This document shows positions 26,632 through 34,501 of a stretch of DNA of 64,000 nucleotides, in pieces; the first letter of the stretch is position 1, and each line of letters begins with the position of its first letter. The stretch covers positions 1,364,001-1,428,000 of the forward strand of contig NZ_FNQB01000002.1 of the NCBI RefSeq assembly GCF_900107455.1, in the 5' to 3' direction. The notes under the pieces are model-generated. The model made no database searches. It had not been told where the DNA came from and saw only the letters and a list, made by a program, of their open reading frames with translations. The position numbers were made by a program, and so were the translations under genes. The DNA comes from Asanoa ishikariensis (lineage in GTDB: Bacteria > Actinomycetota > Actinomycetes > Mycobacteriales > Micromonosporaceae).

Positions 26632-28113
26632 ATGGCAGAAAATGGGGTACGTCCGCCTGAGCCCTCTCCCGACGGTCACGAGCAGAACGGCCGTGGCAAC
26701 GGGCACCGCGAGACTCCCATCGCGCACCACGACGACGTGTTCCTCGACATCCCCAAGCTCGAGGTGGACAAGATCGAGATCGACGTGGCCAACCTGCGGG
26801 CGCGGGTCTCGCTCAACGCCGAGGTACTCAGCCTGCTGAGGCTCAACGTCGGCGTCGACGCGGCGATCGACCAGGTCCACGTGAGCATCCAGGGTGTGGA
26901 GGCGCAGGCGCAGCTCAAGGTCCGCCTGGAGAACGTCGCCCACATCATCGACCGCGTGCTGACCACGCTCGACAACAACCCGGAGATCATCAAGCCGCTG
27001 ATCGAGGGCGCCGGCCAGGCGGTCGGCGCCGTCGGCCGAGGCACCGGCGACGCCGTGCGGGAGGTCGGCGGTGGCGCGGGCGGGGCGGTACGGGAGGTCG
27101 GCGCGGGCGCGGGCGGCGCGGTGCGGGAGGTAGGCGCAGGCGCCGGCGGCGCGGTCCGGGACGTGGGCGTCGGCGCGGGCGAGGCGGTGCGGGACGTCGG
27201 CGGTGGCGCGGGCGAGGCGGTGCGGGACGTGGGCGTCGGCGCGGGCGGCGCGGTGCGGGACGTCGGCGGTGGCGCGGGCGAGGCGGTGCGGGACGTGGGC
27301 GTCGGCGCGGGCGGCGCGGTGCGGGACGTCGGCGGCGGTGCCGGCGAAGCTACCCGCGACGTGGGTCGGGGTGCGGGCGAGGCGACGCGCGAGGTCGGCG
27401 GCGGTGCGGGTGAGGCCACCCGCGACGTGGGCCGCGGTGCGGGCGAGGCCACCCGCGACGTGGGCCGCGGTGCGGGCGAGGCGACGCGCGAGGTCGCTGG
27501 CGGCGCGGGCGAAGCGGTGCGGGACGTCGGTGGCGGTGCCACCGGAGCGACCCGCGACGCAGGCGGCGGTGTCGGCAGCTTCAGCGACTCGGTTGGCGAG
27601 GGCGCCGGCGACGCGGTCCGGGACGTGGGTTCGGGCGCAGGCAAGGCGACCGGCGAGGTCGCTGACACTGCTGGCAAGGCAGCCGGCGATGTCGGCGGGA
27701 CCGCGGGGAAGACGGCCGGGGGAGTCGGTGAGGCCGCTGGCGGTGCGACCGGCGATGTCGCCGGGACCGCGGGGAAGACGGCCGGGGGAGTCGGTGAGGC
27801 CGCTAGTGGTGCGACCGGCGACGTCGCCGGGACCGCGGCGAAGGCGGTGGATGGCGTCGGTGAGACCGTCGGCGACCGCTCGGTCGGGGAGAGCGCCGAC
27901 GCGGATGACCTCGGCGCACGGGCGCGGGAGGCTGGTAAGCAGGTGACGGATCACGCTGCGGAGGCCGAGTCCGGCGACGGCGACGACCCCGACATCTCCG
28001 CACAGTCGACGGTGGCGGCCGAGCACGAGGAAGAGCGGGAGCGGCCCGACAACGGCAACGGACGTCCCCGGCCGCGGCCGGGACTGCCCAAGCGTAAGCC
28101 CCGACGCTGGTAG
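26632..28113 (+). CDS. Protein with 26 tandem 11-residue repeats (LEA-3-like periodicity)
   Basis: A 493-residue protein of unknown function. Residues 37-125 form a conserved-looking domain (PKLEVDKIEIDVANLRARVS and VSIQGVEAQAQLKVRLENVA) found, to my recollection, in other actinobacterial repeat proteins. Residues 130-415 are 26 uninterrupted 11-residue units, first close to AVRDVGGGAGE or ATRDVGRGAGE, then ATGDVAGTAGK. An acidic stretch and a very basic tail (PKRKPRRW) follow. There is no signal peptide, so it is cytoplasmic. Eleven-residue periodicity is that of group-3 LEA and similar amphipathic proteins that coat membranes or protect on drying. Convergent with the SRPBCC gene. Confidence 0.8.
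   Translation: MAENGVRPPEPSPDGHEQNGRGNGHRETPIAHHDDVFLDIPKLEVDKIEIDVANLRARVSLNAEVLSLLRLNVGVDAAIDQVHVSIQGVEAQAQLKVRLENVAHIIDRVLTTLDNNPEIIKPLIEGAGQAVGAVGRGTGDAVREVGGGAGGAVREVGAGAGGAVREVGAGAGGAVRDVGVGAGEAVRDVGGGAGEAVRDVGVGAGGAVRDVGGGAGEAVRDVGVGAGGAVRDVGGGAGEATRDVGRGAGEATREVGGGAGEATRDVGRGAGEATRDVGRGAGEATREVAGGAGEAVRDVGGGATGATRDAGGGVGSFSDSVGEGAGDAVRDVGSGAGKATGEVADTAGKAAGDVGGTAGKTAGGVGEAAGGATGDVAGTAGKTAGGVGEAASGATGDVAGTAAKAVDGVGETVGDRSVGESADADDLGARAREAGKQVTDHAAEAESGDGDDPDISAQSTVAAEHEEERERPDNGNGRPRPRPGLPKRKPRRW
27019..27876 (+). repeat. 26 in-frame 33-bp repeats inside the repeat-protein gene
   Basis: The block is exactly 26 x 33 bases. Two nested 66-bp duplications are visible: near-identical copies in units 5-10 (about 27151-27348), and again in units 22-25 (about 27712-27843). 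Such blocks expand and contract by slippage or unequal exchange. Confidence 0.9.
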
Positions 28114-28137
28114 CGCCGGGGCCCGGGACGGCGCGGG

Positions 28138-29118
28138 CTATGCCTTGGCGCCGGCCTTCTCCTTCTCCTTGCTGCTCTTCTCGTCCTCGTCGGACGCGTC
28201 CGGCTCGTCGGCCTTGCCCTCGGGCTCGGCGCCCTTGTCGGCCTTGCCTTCGGGCTGCTCGGCGCCCTCGTCGGCATCCTGGTCGTCGGAGCCGCCGTCC
28301 TGCTGCACCACCTGGCTGTCGCGGATCTCGCCGCGCCAGCCCTTCACGTCGTCCGGGTTGAGGATCGTCTCGCGCATCACGTGCCGGACGAAGTGCTTGA
28401 GCTCCAGGCGGGCCCGGCGACCCGGCGCGCGCCAGAGGTTGCCGGTCTGCTCCATGAAGCCCTGCGGGTGATATTCCAGGACCACCAGGATCCGGGTGAG
28501 GTCCGGCGTGACCTCATGGAAGGTGACGGTGCCGTCGACGGATCCCTTGTCACCCTTGGAGGTCCAGACGATCCGCTCGTCCGGCACCTGCTCGGTGATC
28601 GTCGACTCCCAGGTGCGGTGCGACCAGAAGACCTGGGCCTTCCACTTCATCTTCTCTTCGGACTCCTGGTCGATGTCCTCGACCTTCTTCATGAAGCTCG
28701 GGAACGTCTTGAACTCGGTCCACTGGTTGTAGGCGACCGTCACCGGCACGCCCACCTCGATCGACTCGACGATGTTGGTGACCTTGAGCGAGTTCTTCCC
28801 GCCGCTCTGCTTGCCACCGCCCTTGCCGAACGCCTGCTTGACCTCTTCCTTGCCCCCGGTCATCCCGGCGCCCAACGCCGCCTTCACCGGGGAGTCGCCC
28901 TTCTGCAGGCTCTCCATGCCCTTGGCCAGCGCCGCCTGGCGGGGGCCGCCTCCCTCGCCGCCGGACGCGGACTCGGTGAGCCTGTCCGTCAGGTCGCTCA
29001 CCTTCTCGTTGACCGTGGCCTTCGCGCGGTCGGCCACCGCTCCGGCGATGTCCTTCAGTCCTTCGACCAGCTTCCCGCTGATCGTGCCACTGCCGTTTCC
29101 GTTTGAACTCTGGCTCAC
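28138..29118 (-). CDS. SRPBCC (START-like) family protein with disordered acidic tail
   Basis: A 326-residue protein. Residues 1-105 are Gly/Lys/Ser-rich with short helices; residues about 110-255 are a polyketide-cyclase/SRPBCC ligand-binding domain (VTNIVESIEVGVPVTVAYNQ, then FKTFPSFMKKVEDI); the last 60 are acidic Glu/Asp/Lys repeats. Similar SRPBCC proteins occur in actinobacterial gas-vesicle clusters, but no gvp structural gene is here. The GTG start overlaps the upstream stop (GTGA) and has GGAGGGG before it, so it is translated with the 102-residue protein. Confidence 0.82.
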   Translation of the reverse strand: MSQSSNGNGSGTISGKLVEGLKDIAGAVADRAKATVNEKVSDLTDRLTESASGGEGGGPRQAALAKGMESLQKGDSPVKAALGAGMTGGKEEVKQAFGKGGGKQSGGKNSLKVTNIVESIEVGVPVTVAYNQWTEFKTFPSFMKKVEDIDQESEEKMKWKAQVFWSHRTWESTITEQVPDERIVWTSKGDKGSVDGTVTFHEVTPDLTRILVVLEYHPQGFMEQTGNLWRAPGRRARLELKHFVRHVMRETILNPDDVKGWRGEIRDSQVVQQDGGSDDQDADEGAEQPEGKADKGAEPEGKADEPDASDEDEKSSKEKEKAGAKA

Positions 29119-29423
29119 TTGTCATCCCCTCCGGAGCTGCCCTGTCGCATCGCCGCGGCCCGCTCGGCGAGCCGCTCGCCGATCCGGTCCGCGGACTTCG
29201 TGACAGCGCCGATCGCGGCCGTCCGGCCAGCGCCGCCGAGCTTGCCCAACAGCCCCGACTTACCGCCGCCGCCGCTCTGGTCGCTCTCGCCGCTGCCGCC
29301 GCCGCGCATCAGGCGTCCGCCCGCGGCACCGGCGGCCAGCAGGGCGGCGGCCCGCAGCTTGTGCGACCGACCCAGCACGTAACCGGCGCCGATCGCCAGC
29401 GCGGCACTCCCACCTGGCTTCAT
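29115..29423 (-). CDS. Small Gly-rich membrane-associated protein, gas-vesicle-accessory-like
   Basis: A 102-residue protein with one hydrophobic stretch (AIGAGYVLGRSHKLRAAALL) near the N terminus, then a Gly/Ser-rich linker and a charged helical end (RIGERLAERAAAMRQ). The AGYVLGRxxKLR pattern recalls small proteins encoded in actinobacterial gas-vesicle clusters next to SRPBCC genes; this is from memory. It has a clear GGAGG site and is the first gene of a two-gene operon behind a sigma-B/F-type promoter. Confidence 0.75.
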   Translation of the reverse strand: MKPGGSAALAIGAGYVLGRSHKLRAAALLAAGAAGGRLMRGGGSGESDQSGGGGKSGLLGKLGGAGRTAAIGAVTKSADRIGERLAERAAAMRQGSSGGDDK

Positions 29424-29458
29424 GATGTTGCCTCCGTCTTCACGTCATCCCAGAGGGC

Positions 29459-29483
29459 GTACCCGTGATCCATCCGGCAAAAC
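29459..29483 (-). promoter_or_regulatory. Sigma-B/F-type general-stress promoter
   Basis: On the minus strand GTTT (29480-29483) is followed after 15 bases by GGGTAC (29459-29464). This matches the actinobacterial stress-sigma consensus GTTT-N15-17-GGGTA. Transcription would start near 29452, about 29 bases before the ATG of the 102-residue protein gene. Confidence 0.65.
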
Positions 29484-29540
29484 CAATTAGCGGCTTTTGT
29501 CGGTTACGGGAATGTTGAGGCGACGGGGTACCGTGCGCGG

Positions 29541-30209
29541 GTGCCGCGTACCGCCGTCGTCTTCGACCTGTTCAACACGCTCGTGCCGGGCGCCGACAAA
29601 GCTCGCGACCGGGGGATCGAGGAGATGGCCGAGGTCGTCGGCGTCGATCCGGCGGCGTTCGTCCGGGCATTTCACGAGAGCTGGCCGGACCGGCTCGTCC
29701 GCTGGGACCCGGCCGAGACGGTCCGCATCCTGGCCGCGCGGCTCGGCGCGCACCCGTCGGACGCCGCCGTGGCCGAGGCCGTCCGGATCCGGTGCGAACT
29801 CGGCGCGCGGCTGCTCGCCGACGTCAAGCCGTCCACCCTCCACACGCTCGACGCGTTGCGGGCCAGCGGGTTTCGACTGGCCGTGCTGAGCAACACCACG
29901 GCCGAGACCACCGACCTGTGGCCGGCGACCGCGCTGGCCGAGCGGTTCGACGCCGCCGTCTTCTCACCCGAAGTAGGGGTGGCCAAGCCGGATCCGCGGA
30001 TCTACGAGGCCGCCGCCGACCGGCTGGGCGTACGCACGCGCGACTGCTGGTTCGTCGGTGACGGCGCCGACGGCGAGCTCGCGGGCGCGGCGGCGGTGGG
30101 CATGGCGGTGATCCGGACGACCGAGTTCCAGGACACCGACCCGACCTGGCCGGGGGAGCGCATCGCCGAGCTCGCCGAGTTGGCCACGGGGCTTTACAGG
30201 AACAGTTAA
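29541..30209 (+). CDS. HAD-superfamily hydrolase
   Basis: A 222-residue HAD protein. Motif I is VVFDLFNTLV, where the usual second Asp is Phe, as in 2-haloacid dehalogenase-like members; motif II Ser is in VLSNTT; motif III Lys is in VAKPDPRIYE; motif IV is FVGDGADGEL. The missing second Asp argues against a plain phosphatase mechanism unless another group serves as acid. The GTG start lacks a clear ribosome site. The divergent stress operon lies upstream; the chitinase promoter overlaps its 3' end. Confidence 0.88.
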   Translation: MPRTAVVFDLFNTLVPGADKARDRGIEEMAEVVGVDPAAFVRAFHESWPDRLVRWDPAETVRILAARLGAHPSDAAVAEAVRIRCELGARLLADVKPSTLHTLDALRASGFRLAVLSNTTAETTDLWPATALAERFDAAVFSPEVGVAKPDPRIYEAAADRLGVRTRDCWFVGDGADGELAGAAAVGMAVIRTTEFQDTDPTWPGERIAELAELATGLYRNS

Positions 30210-30222
30210 CAGTCCTAATAAT
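30193..30222 (+). promoter_or_regulatory. Predicted promoter of the chitinase gene
   Basis: TTTACA (30193-30198) and AATAAT (30217-30222), 18 bases apart, match the -35 at five of six and -10 at five of six positions. The stretch is unusually AT-rich for this DNA and overlaps the end of the HAD gene. The chitinase ATG is 30 bases on. No copy of the Streptomyces chitinase direct repeat was seen. Confidence 0.5.
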
Positions 30223-30251
30223 TGGGCATCCATCGATATGTGGAGGCCCGA

Positions 30252-32009
30252 ATGCGTCGTACCAGATCGATCGTCATGGGTGTGGTCGCGGTCCTGGCCG
30301 CGGCCGGCGGCGCCGTCGCGGTCGCCGGCAGCGCCGCTGCAGCCGGGCCCACGGCCACCTTCACCAAGGTGTCCGACTGGGGTTCCGGGTGGGAAGGGCG
30401 CTACACGGTCGCCAACGGCGGCACGAGCGCGATGACATCGTGGACGGTCGCCTTCGACCTGCCGGCCGGTGCCAACATCAACACCTTCTGGGACGCGGAC
30501 CTGACGCGGTCCGGGCAGCGGTTCACGTTCCGCAACAAGTCGTGGAACGGCTCCGTGGCGCCCGGTGCCTCGGTCTCCTTCGGTTTCAACGGGTCCGGCA
30601 CCGCGACGCCGGCCAACTGCACGCTCAACGGCGCCTCCTGCGGCGGTGGTGGGCCGACCACGCCACCGACCAGCAACCCGCCGACCTCCAACCCGCCTAA
30701 CCCGACCGTCCCGGGCGCACCCGGCACACCGGGCATCACCGGCACGACGAGCAGCTCCATCTCGTTGAGCTGGGCCGCCGCCTCCGGCACCGTCACCGGC
30801 TACCGGGTGTACGAGGGCAGCACCGTGCGCGCCACCGTCACCGGCACCAGCGCCACGATCAGCGGGCTCGGCGCCAGCACCACGCATACCTACACCGTCG
30901 GGGCGTACAACAGCGTCGGTGAAGGCCCGCGCAGCGCGAGCGTGACCGGCACGACCGGAACGACCACCCCGCCGCCGACCGGGCTGCCGAAGCACGCGCT
31001 GATCGGCTACCTGCACGCCAGCTTCGCCAACGGCTCGGGCTACCTGCGGATGGCCGACGTCCCGGCCGACTGGGACATCATCAACCTGGCCTTCGGCGAG
31101 CCGACCAGCGTCACCTCCGGCGACATCCGGTTCCAGCTCTGCCCGGCCGCCGAGTGCCCGGGCGTCGAGACCGAGGCCGAGTTCATCGCCGCGATCCGGG
31201 CCAAGCAGGCGGCCGGCAAGAAGGTGCTCATCTCGATCGGCGGCCAGAACGGCCAGGTGCAGCTCACCACGACCGCCGCCCGCGACCGCTTCGTGAGCTC
31301 GGTCGCCGCCATCATCGACCGGTACGGCCTCGACGGGCTGGACATCGACTTCGAGGGGCACTCGCTGTCGCTGAACACCGGCGACACCGACTTCCGCAAC
31401 CCGACCACGCCGGTGATCGTCAACCTGATCTCCGCGGTGCGGACCCTGAAGCAGCGGTACGGCTCCCGCTTCGTGCTCACGATGGCGCCCGAGACGTTCT
31501 TCGTGCAGTTGGGCTATCAGTACTACGGCTCCGGGCCGTGGGGCGGGCAGGACCCGCGCGCCGGCTCGTACCTGCCGGTGATCCACGCCCTGCGCGACGA
31601 CATCACCGTGCTGCACGTGCAGGACTACAACTCCGGGCCGATCATGGGGTTGGACAACCAGTACCACAACATGGGCGGCGCGGACTTCCACATCGCGATG
31701 ACCGACATGCTGCTGGCCGGCTTCCCGGTCGCGGGCAACACGGCCAACGTGTTCCCGGCGCTCCGCGAGGACCAGGTGGCGTTCGGCGCGCCGTCGTCGG
31801 TGAGCGCGGGCAACGGCTACGTGGGGCCGGCGGGCGTGCAGCAGGCCGTCAACTGCCTGGTCAGGGGGCAGAACTGCGGCGGCTACACCCCGCGCAGCGG
31901 CACCAACCCCAACTTCCGGGGACTGATGACCTGGTCGATCAACTGGGACCGGTTCTACAACTGGGAGTTCCGGCTCAACCACGAGCCGTTCCTGAACTCC
32001 TTGCCCTAG
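30252..32009 (+). CDS. Secreted chitinase: CBM2, fibronectin III, GH18
   Basis: A 585-residue extracellular enzyme. A signal peptide (cleavage after GSAAAA, about residue 31) is followed by a CBM2 chitin/cellulose-binding module (to about 130), a Pro/Thr/Asn linker, an FnIII module (about 153-235), a second linker and a GH18 catalytic domain (about 243-585). The active site DGLDIDFEG has the catalytic Glu, and LISIGGQNG is the SxGG strand. It hydrolyses chitin to chito-oligosaccharides outside the cell. The ATG at 30252 with TGGAGG before it fits the signal better than an earlier in-frame start at 30222. Confidence 0.95.
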   Translation: MRRTRSIVMGVVAVLAAAGGAVAVAGSAAAAGPTATFTKVSDWGSGWEGRYTVANGGTSAMTSWTVAFDLPAGANINTFWDADLTRSGQRFTFRNKSWNGSVAPGASVSFGFNGSGTATPANCTLNGASCGGGGPTTPPTSNPPTSNPPNPTVPGAPGTPGITGTTSSSISLSWAAASGTVTGYRVYEGSTVRATVTGTSATISGLGASTTHTYTVGAYNSVGEGPRSASVTGTTGTTTPPPTGLPKHALIGYLHASFANGSGYLRMADVPADWDIINLAFGEPTSVTSGDIRFQLCPAAECPGVETEAEFIAAIRAKQAAGKKVLISIGGQNGQVQLTTTAARDRFVSSVAAIIDRYGLDGLDIDFEGHSLSLNTGDTDFRNPTTPVIVNLISAVRTLKQRYGSRFVLTMAPETFFVQLGYQYYGSGPWGGQDPRAGSYLPVIHALRDDITVLHVQDYNSGPIMGLDNQYHNMGGADFHIAMTDMLLAGFPVAGNTANVFPALREDQVAFGAPSSVSAGNGYVGPAGVQQAVNCLVRGQNCGGYTPRSGTNPNFRGLMTWSINWDRFYNWEFRLNHEPFLNSLP

Positions 32010-32104
32010 CTCACTGTTCACCCAACCCGCGCTCAGGAAACACGTGGTGTTCTCCGCCTTCGGTGATCTTGACCGACGGCACGCCAAAATCAGGAGGACA
32101 CCAC

Positions 32105-33832
32105 ATGGGAACCCACCATGGGCACCACCACCACCACGACGAGGTCGAGATCAGCGGCAGTGACCTGCCCGCCGCTCTCGACCTGTCGACCCCCGACGAG
32201 GAACTGCGTCCGGCGGACCGGAGCCGGCGCACGTTCCTTCGTCGGGCCGGCCTGCTCGGCGCGGGCGTAGCCGCCGCCGGGGCGTTCGCGGGCGCCGGCC
32301 TTGACGCCGGCGCGGCCGCCGCGCACGGCAAGGACGACGACAAGCACGACGACCACAACCACGACGAGGGCGGCAGCTTCAAGTGGCTCGCCGGTGACCA
32401 CCACATCCACACGCACTACAGCGACGACGGCCTCTACCGGGTGATCGACCAGGTGCAGCACGGCCGGGCGTACGGCCTGGACTGGATGGTCATCACCGAC
32501 CACGGCAGCAACGCGCACGCCAAGATCGGTGTCGACAAGGTCAACCCGGAGATCCTCGCGGCCCGCGAGGCGTTCAAGGACACCCTGGTCTTCCAGGGCC
32601 TCGAGTGGAACATCCCGGCCGCCGAGCACGGCACCGTGTTCGTGCACCCGGGCAAGAACGAGCTCTCGGTGCTCAAGCAGTTCGAGAACGACTACGACGC
32701 GAACGTCAACGGCACCGGGGCGTCGACCCCGGGCAACGAGGCGCTCGCGATCGCCGGCCTCAACTTCCTGACCGACGCGGTCAAGCGCCGCAAGGTCGAG
32801 CACGCGCTGTTCCTGGCCAACCACCCGGCCCGCAACGGCATCGACTCGCCGCACGAGATCCGTGGCTGGCGCGACGCGGCCCCGGGCATCGCGATCGGCA
32901 TGGAGGGCGCACCGGGTCACCAGGCCGGCGGCATCTCCAAGGACAACGGCGGACCGGGCGCGGCCCGCGGCTCGTACGGCAACAGCCCGTCGGCGAACTC
33001 GTTCCCGTACCCGCTGGAGAGCTACCGCACCTGGGGCGGCTTCGACTGGTTCACCGCGACCGTCGGTGGCCTCTGGGACAGCCTGCTCGCCGAGGGCAAG
33101 CCGTGGTGGATCACCGCGAACTCGGACGCGCACACCGTGTTCCTGGAGACGGCGGTCCGGGGCAACAAGGACTTCAACGAGCTGGGCTACTGGGCCGACC
33201 CGGTGCACGGCGGCAAGGTCACCAGCACCTACGTCGACTTCTTCCCCGGCTACTACAGCAAGACGCACGTCGGCGCGGCGAACGACTCGTACCTCGCGGT
33301 GATGGACGGCCTGCGCCTCGGCCGGGTCTGGGTGGACCACGGCGGCCTGCTCGCCGGGCTCGACATGCGGGTCCGCAAGGCCGGCGACCGCTCGAAGGAC
33401 GGCGGCACCCCGCTCGGCGGCACCATCAGCGTCAAGAAGGGCACCGCGCTGGAGCTGGTCGTCTCGATCGACCTGGCCACGCTGCCCAACTGGGCGCAGT
33501 TCGTGCCGAAGCTGTCCCGGGTCGACGTCATCACCGGCAAGGTGACCGGCAAGCCGCAGGACAAGGACATCTTCACCGCCCCGAACACCCGGGTGGAGAA
33601 GTCGTTCGAGGTCGGCACCGGCCAGAAGAAGGTCACGTTCACCTACGCCCTCGGCCGCGCCGACCACTCGTACTACGTGCGGGTCCGAGGCACCGACGGC
33701 AACCGCACGGCGCCGGGCTACCTCGGCACCTCGGTCGACCCGCACGGCCCGGCGATCGACGTGGTCGGCAACTCCGACCCGTGGTCCGACCTGTGGTTCT
33801 ACACCAACCCCATCTGGGTCGAGACCCACTAA
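32105..33832 (+). CDS. Tat-exported PHP-domain metallohydrolase
   Basis: A 575-residue protein. The N terminus is His-rich (HHGHHHHHDE), followed by a twin-arginine signal SRRTFLRRAGLLGAG at about residues 40-54, then a short His/Asp-rich segment and the PHP domain. Metal motifs are DHHIHTHYSDD, VITDHGS, GLEWNIPAAEHG, FLANHPARNG and TANSDAH. PHP proteins are metal-dependent phosphoesterases; export folded by Tat suggests an extracytoplasmic, metal-loaded enzyme. The start has AGGAGG before it. The following 188-residue gene overlaps by one base. The His-rich leader before the Tat signal is unusual. Confidence 0.88.
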   Translation: MGTHHGHHHHHDEVEISGSDLPAALDLSTPDEELRPADRSRRTFLRRAGLLGAGVAAAGAFAGAGLDAGAAAAHGKDDDKHDDHNHDEGGSFKWLAGDHHIHTHYSDDGLYRVIDQVQHGRAYGLDWMVITDHGSNAHAKIGVDKVNPEILAAREAFKDTLVFQGLEWNIPAAEHGTVFVHPGKNELSVLKQFENDYDANVNGTGASTPGNEALAIAGLNFLTDAVKRRKVEHALFLANHPARNGIDSPHEIRGWRDAAPGIAIGMEGAPGHQAGGISKDNGGPGAARGSYGNSPSANSFPYPLESYRTWGGFDWFTATVGGLWDSLLAEGKPWWITANSDAHTVFLETAVRGNKDFNELGYWADPVHGGKVTSTYVDFFPGYYSKTHVGAANDSYLAVMDGLRLGRVWVDHGGLLAGLDMRVRKAGDRSKDGGTPLGGTISVKKGTALELVVSIDLATLPNWAQFVPKLSRVDVITGKVTGKPQDKDIFTAPNTRVEKSFEVGTGQKKVTFTYALGRADHSYYVRVRGTDGNRTAPGYLGTSVDPHGPAIDVVGNSDPWSDLWFYTNPIWVETH

Positions 33833-34398
33833 TGAGTGACGAGGACTTTGCAGTCCTCCCGCAGGTGGAGGCCGCTGGCCTCCACCTGCGGTCCGGTCTC
33901 GTCGGATTCGACCGCGGCGACAGCGATGTGCGGGCGGCGGAGCACTGGTTCGCCGAGCTGCTCGGCGACCAACGGGACCGCGTCGTCGCCTGCACCCACC
34001 TGTTGCGCGTGCCGAGCCCGCACGTGGCGTTCAGCATCGCGCTGCCGTCGGGGGTCGAGGTGGACCTGCCACCCGTCCCCGACGGCCTCGCGGCCGCGGC
34101 GGCCCTGGCCCGGGAGGAACACCTCTCGGGCCAGGGCGGCCGGGCGTTCGCCTATCCCGGGCGCGACGCCTGCGTCGGCGTGCTGAGCGTCGCGGAGCTC
34201 CTGTCGCGCAGCGCGATCGAGCGGGTCACGGTGATGGGCGGAGCGCCCGCTGCTGCGGACACGTTGATCGAGACCCGCGACCACGTGCGTCCCTTGTGGA
34301 TGGCGGGCAAGTTGACCCTGGTCACCCTGCCGCACACGGACGGCAGGATCGCCCCGTTCGAGATGCCCGAAGAGATCCCCTGCTGCGCTTTGCACTAG
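33832..34398 (+). CDS. Conserved hypothetical protein, partner of the PHP gene
   Basis: A 188-residue protein, cytoplasmic by sequence. It contains VEAAGLHLRSGLVGFDRGD, HLLRVPSPHVAFSIALPSG and ends EEIPCCALH, with a vicinal Cys pair and final His that could bind a metal. I do not recognise the family. Its ATG overlaps the PHP stop by one base (TAATG), so the pair is translationally coupled and probably functionally linked. Confidence 0.75.
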   Translation: MSDEDFAVLPQVEAAGLHLRSGLVGFDRGDSDVRAAEHWFAELLGDQRDRVVACTHLLRVPSPHVAFSIALPSGVEVDLPPVPDGLAAAAALAREEHLSGQGGRAFAYPGRDACVGVLSVAELLSRSAIERVTVMGGAPAAADTLIETRDHVRPLWMAGKLTLVTLPHTDGRIAPFEMPEEIPCCALH

Positions 34399-34407
34399 CT
34401 CTATCCA

Positions 34408-34423
34408 CCGATCGGTTGATCGG
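34408..34423. repeat. Perfect 6-bp hairpin between the PHP unit and the ABC exporter
   Basis: CCGATC-GGTT-GATCGG forms a compact stem-loop 10 bases after the 188-residue gene. No T-run follows, so it is a weak terminator at best or a protein-binding dyad. Confidence 0.4.
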
Positions 34424-34501
34424 AAGAATCCACCGCGACCGGCCGCCGGAGCGCTAGCTGGTCGGTGCCCGTCCGGCGTTCCCGCGCCGAGGCTTAGTGG
34501 C

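Noticed and set aside
27019-27876. Possible CRISPR-like array of 33-bp units
   Set aside because: Units are contiguous with no unique spacers and are in frame within a coding gene; no cas genes nearby.
26578-28026. 482-codon minus-strand frame with Ala/Arg/His repeats opposite the 11-mer protein
   Set aside because: Repeats of a multiple of three keep every frame open; it has no ribosome site and the plus-strand product has a conserved N-terminal domain.
29964-32087. 707-codon minus-strand frame opposite the chitinase
   Set aside because: Shadow of the GH18 gene; composition is Arg/Gly/Val-rich without motifs.
32090-33829. 579-codon minus-strand frame opposite the PHP gene
   Set aside because: Antisense shadow; the plus strand has a Tat signal and metal motifs.
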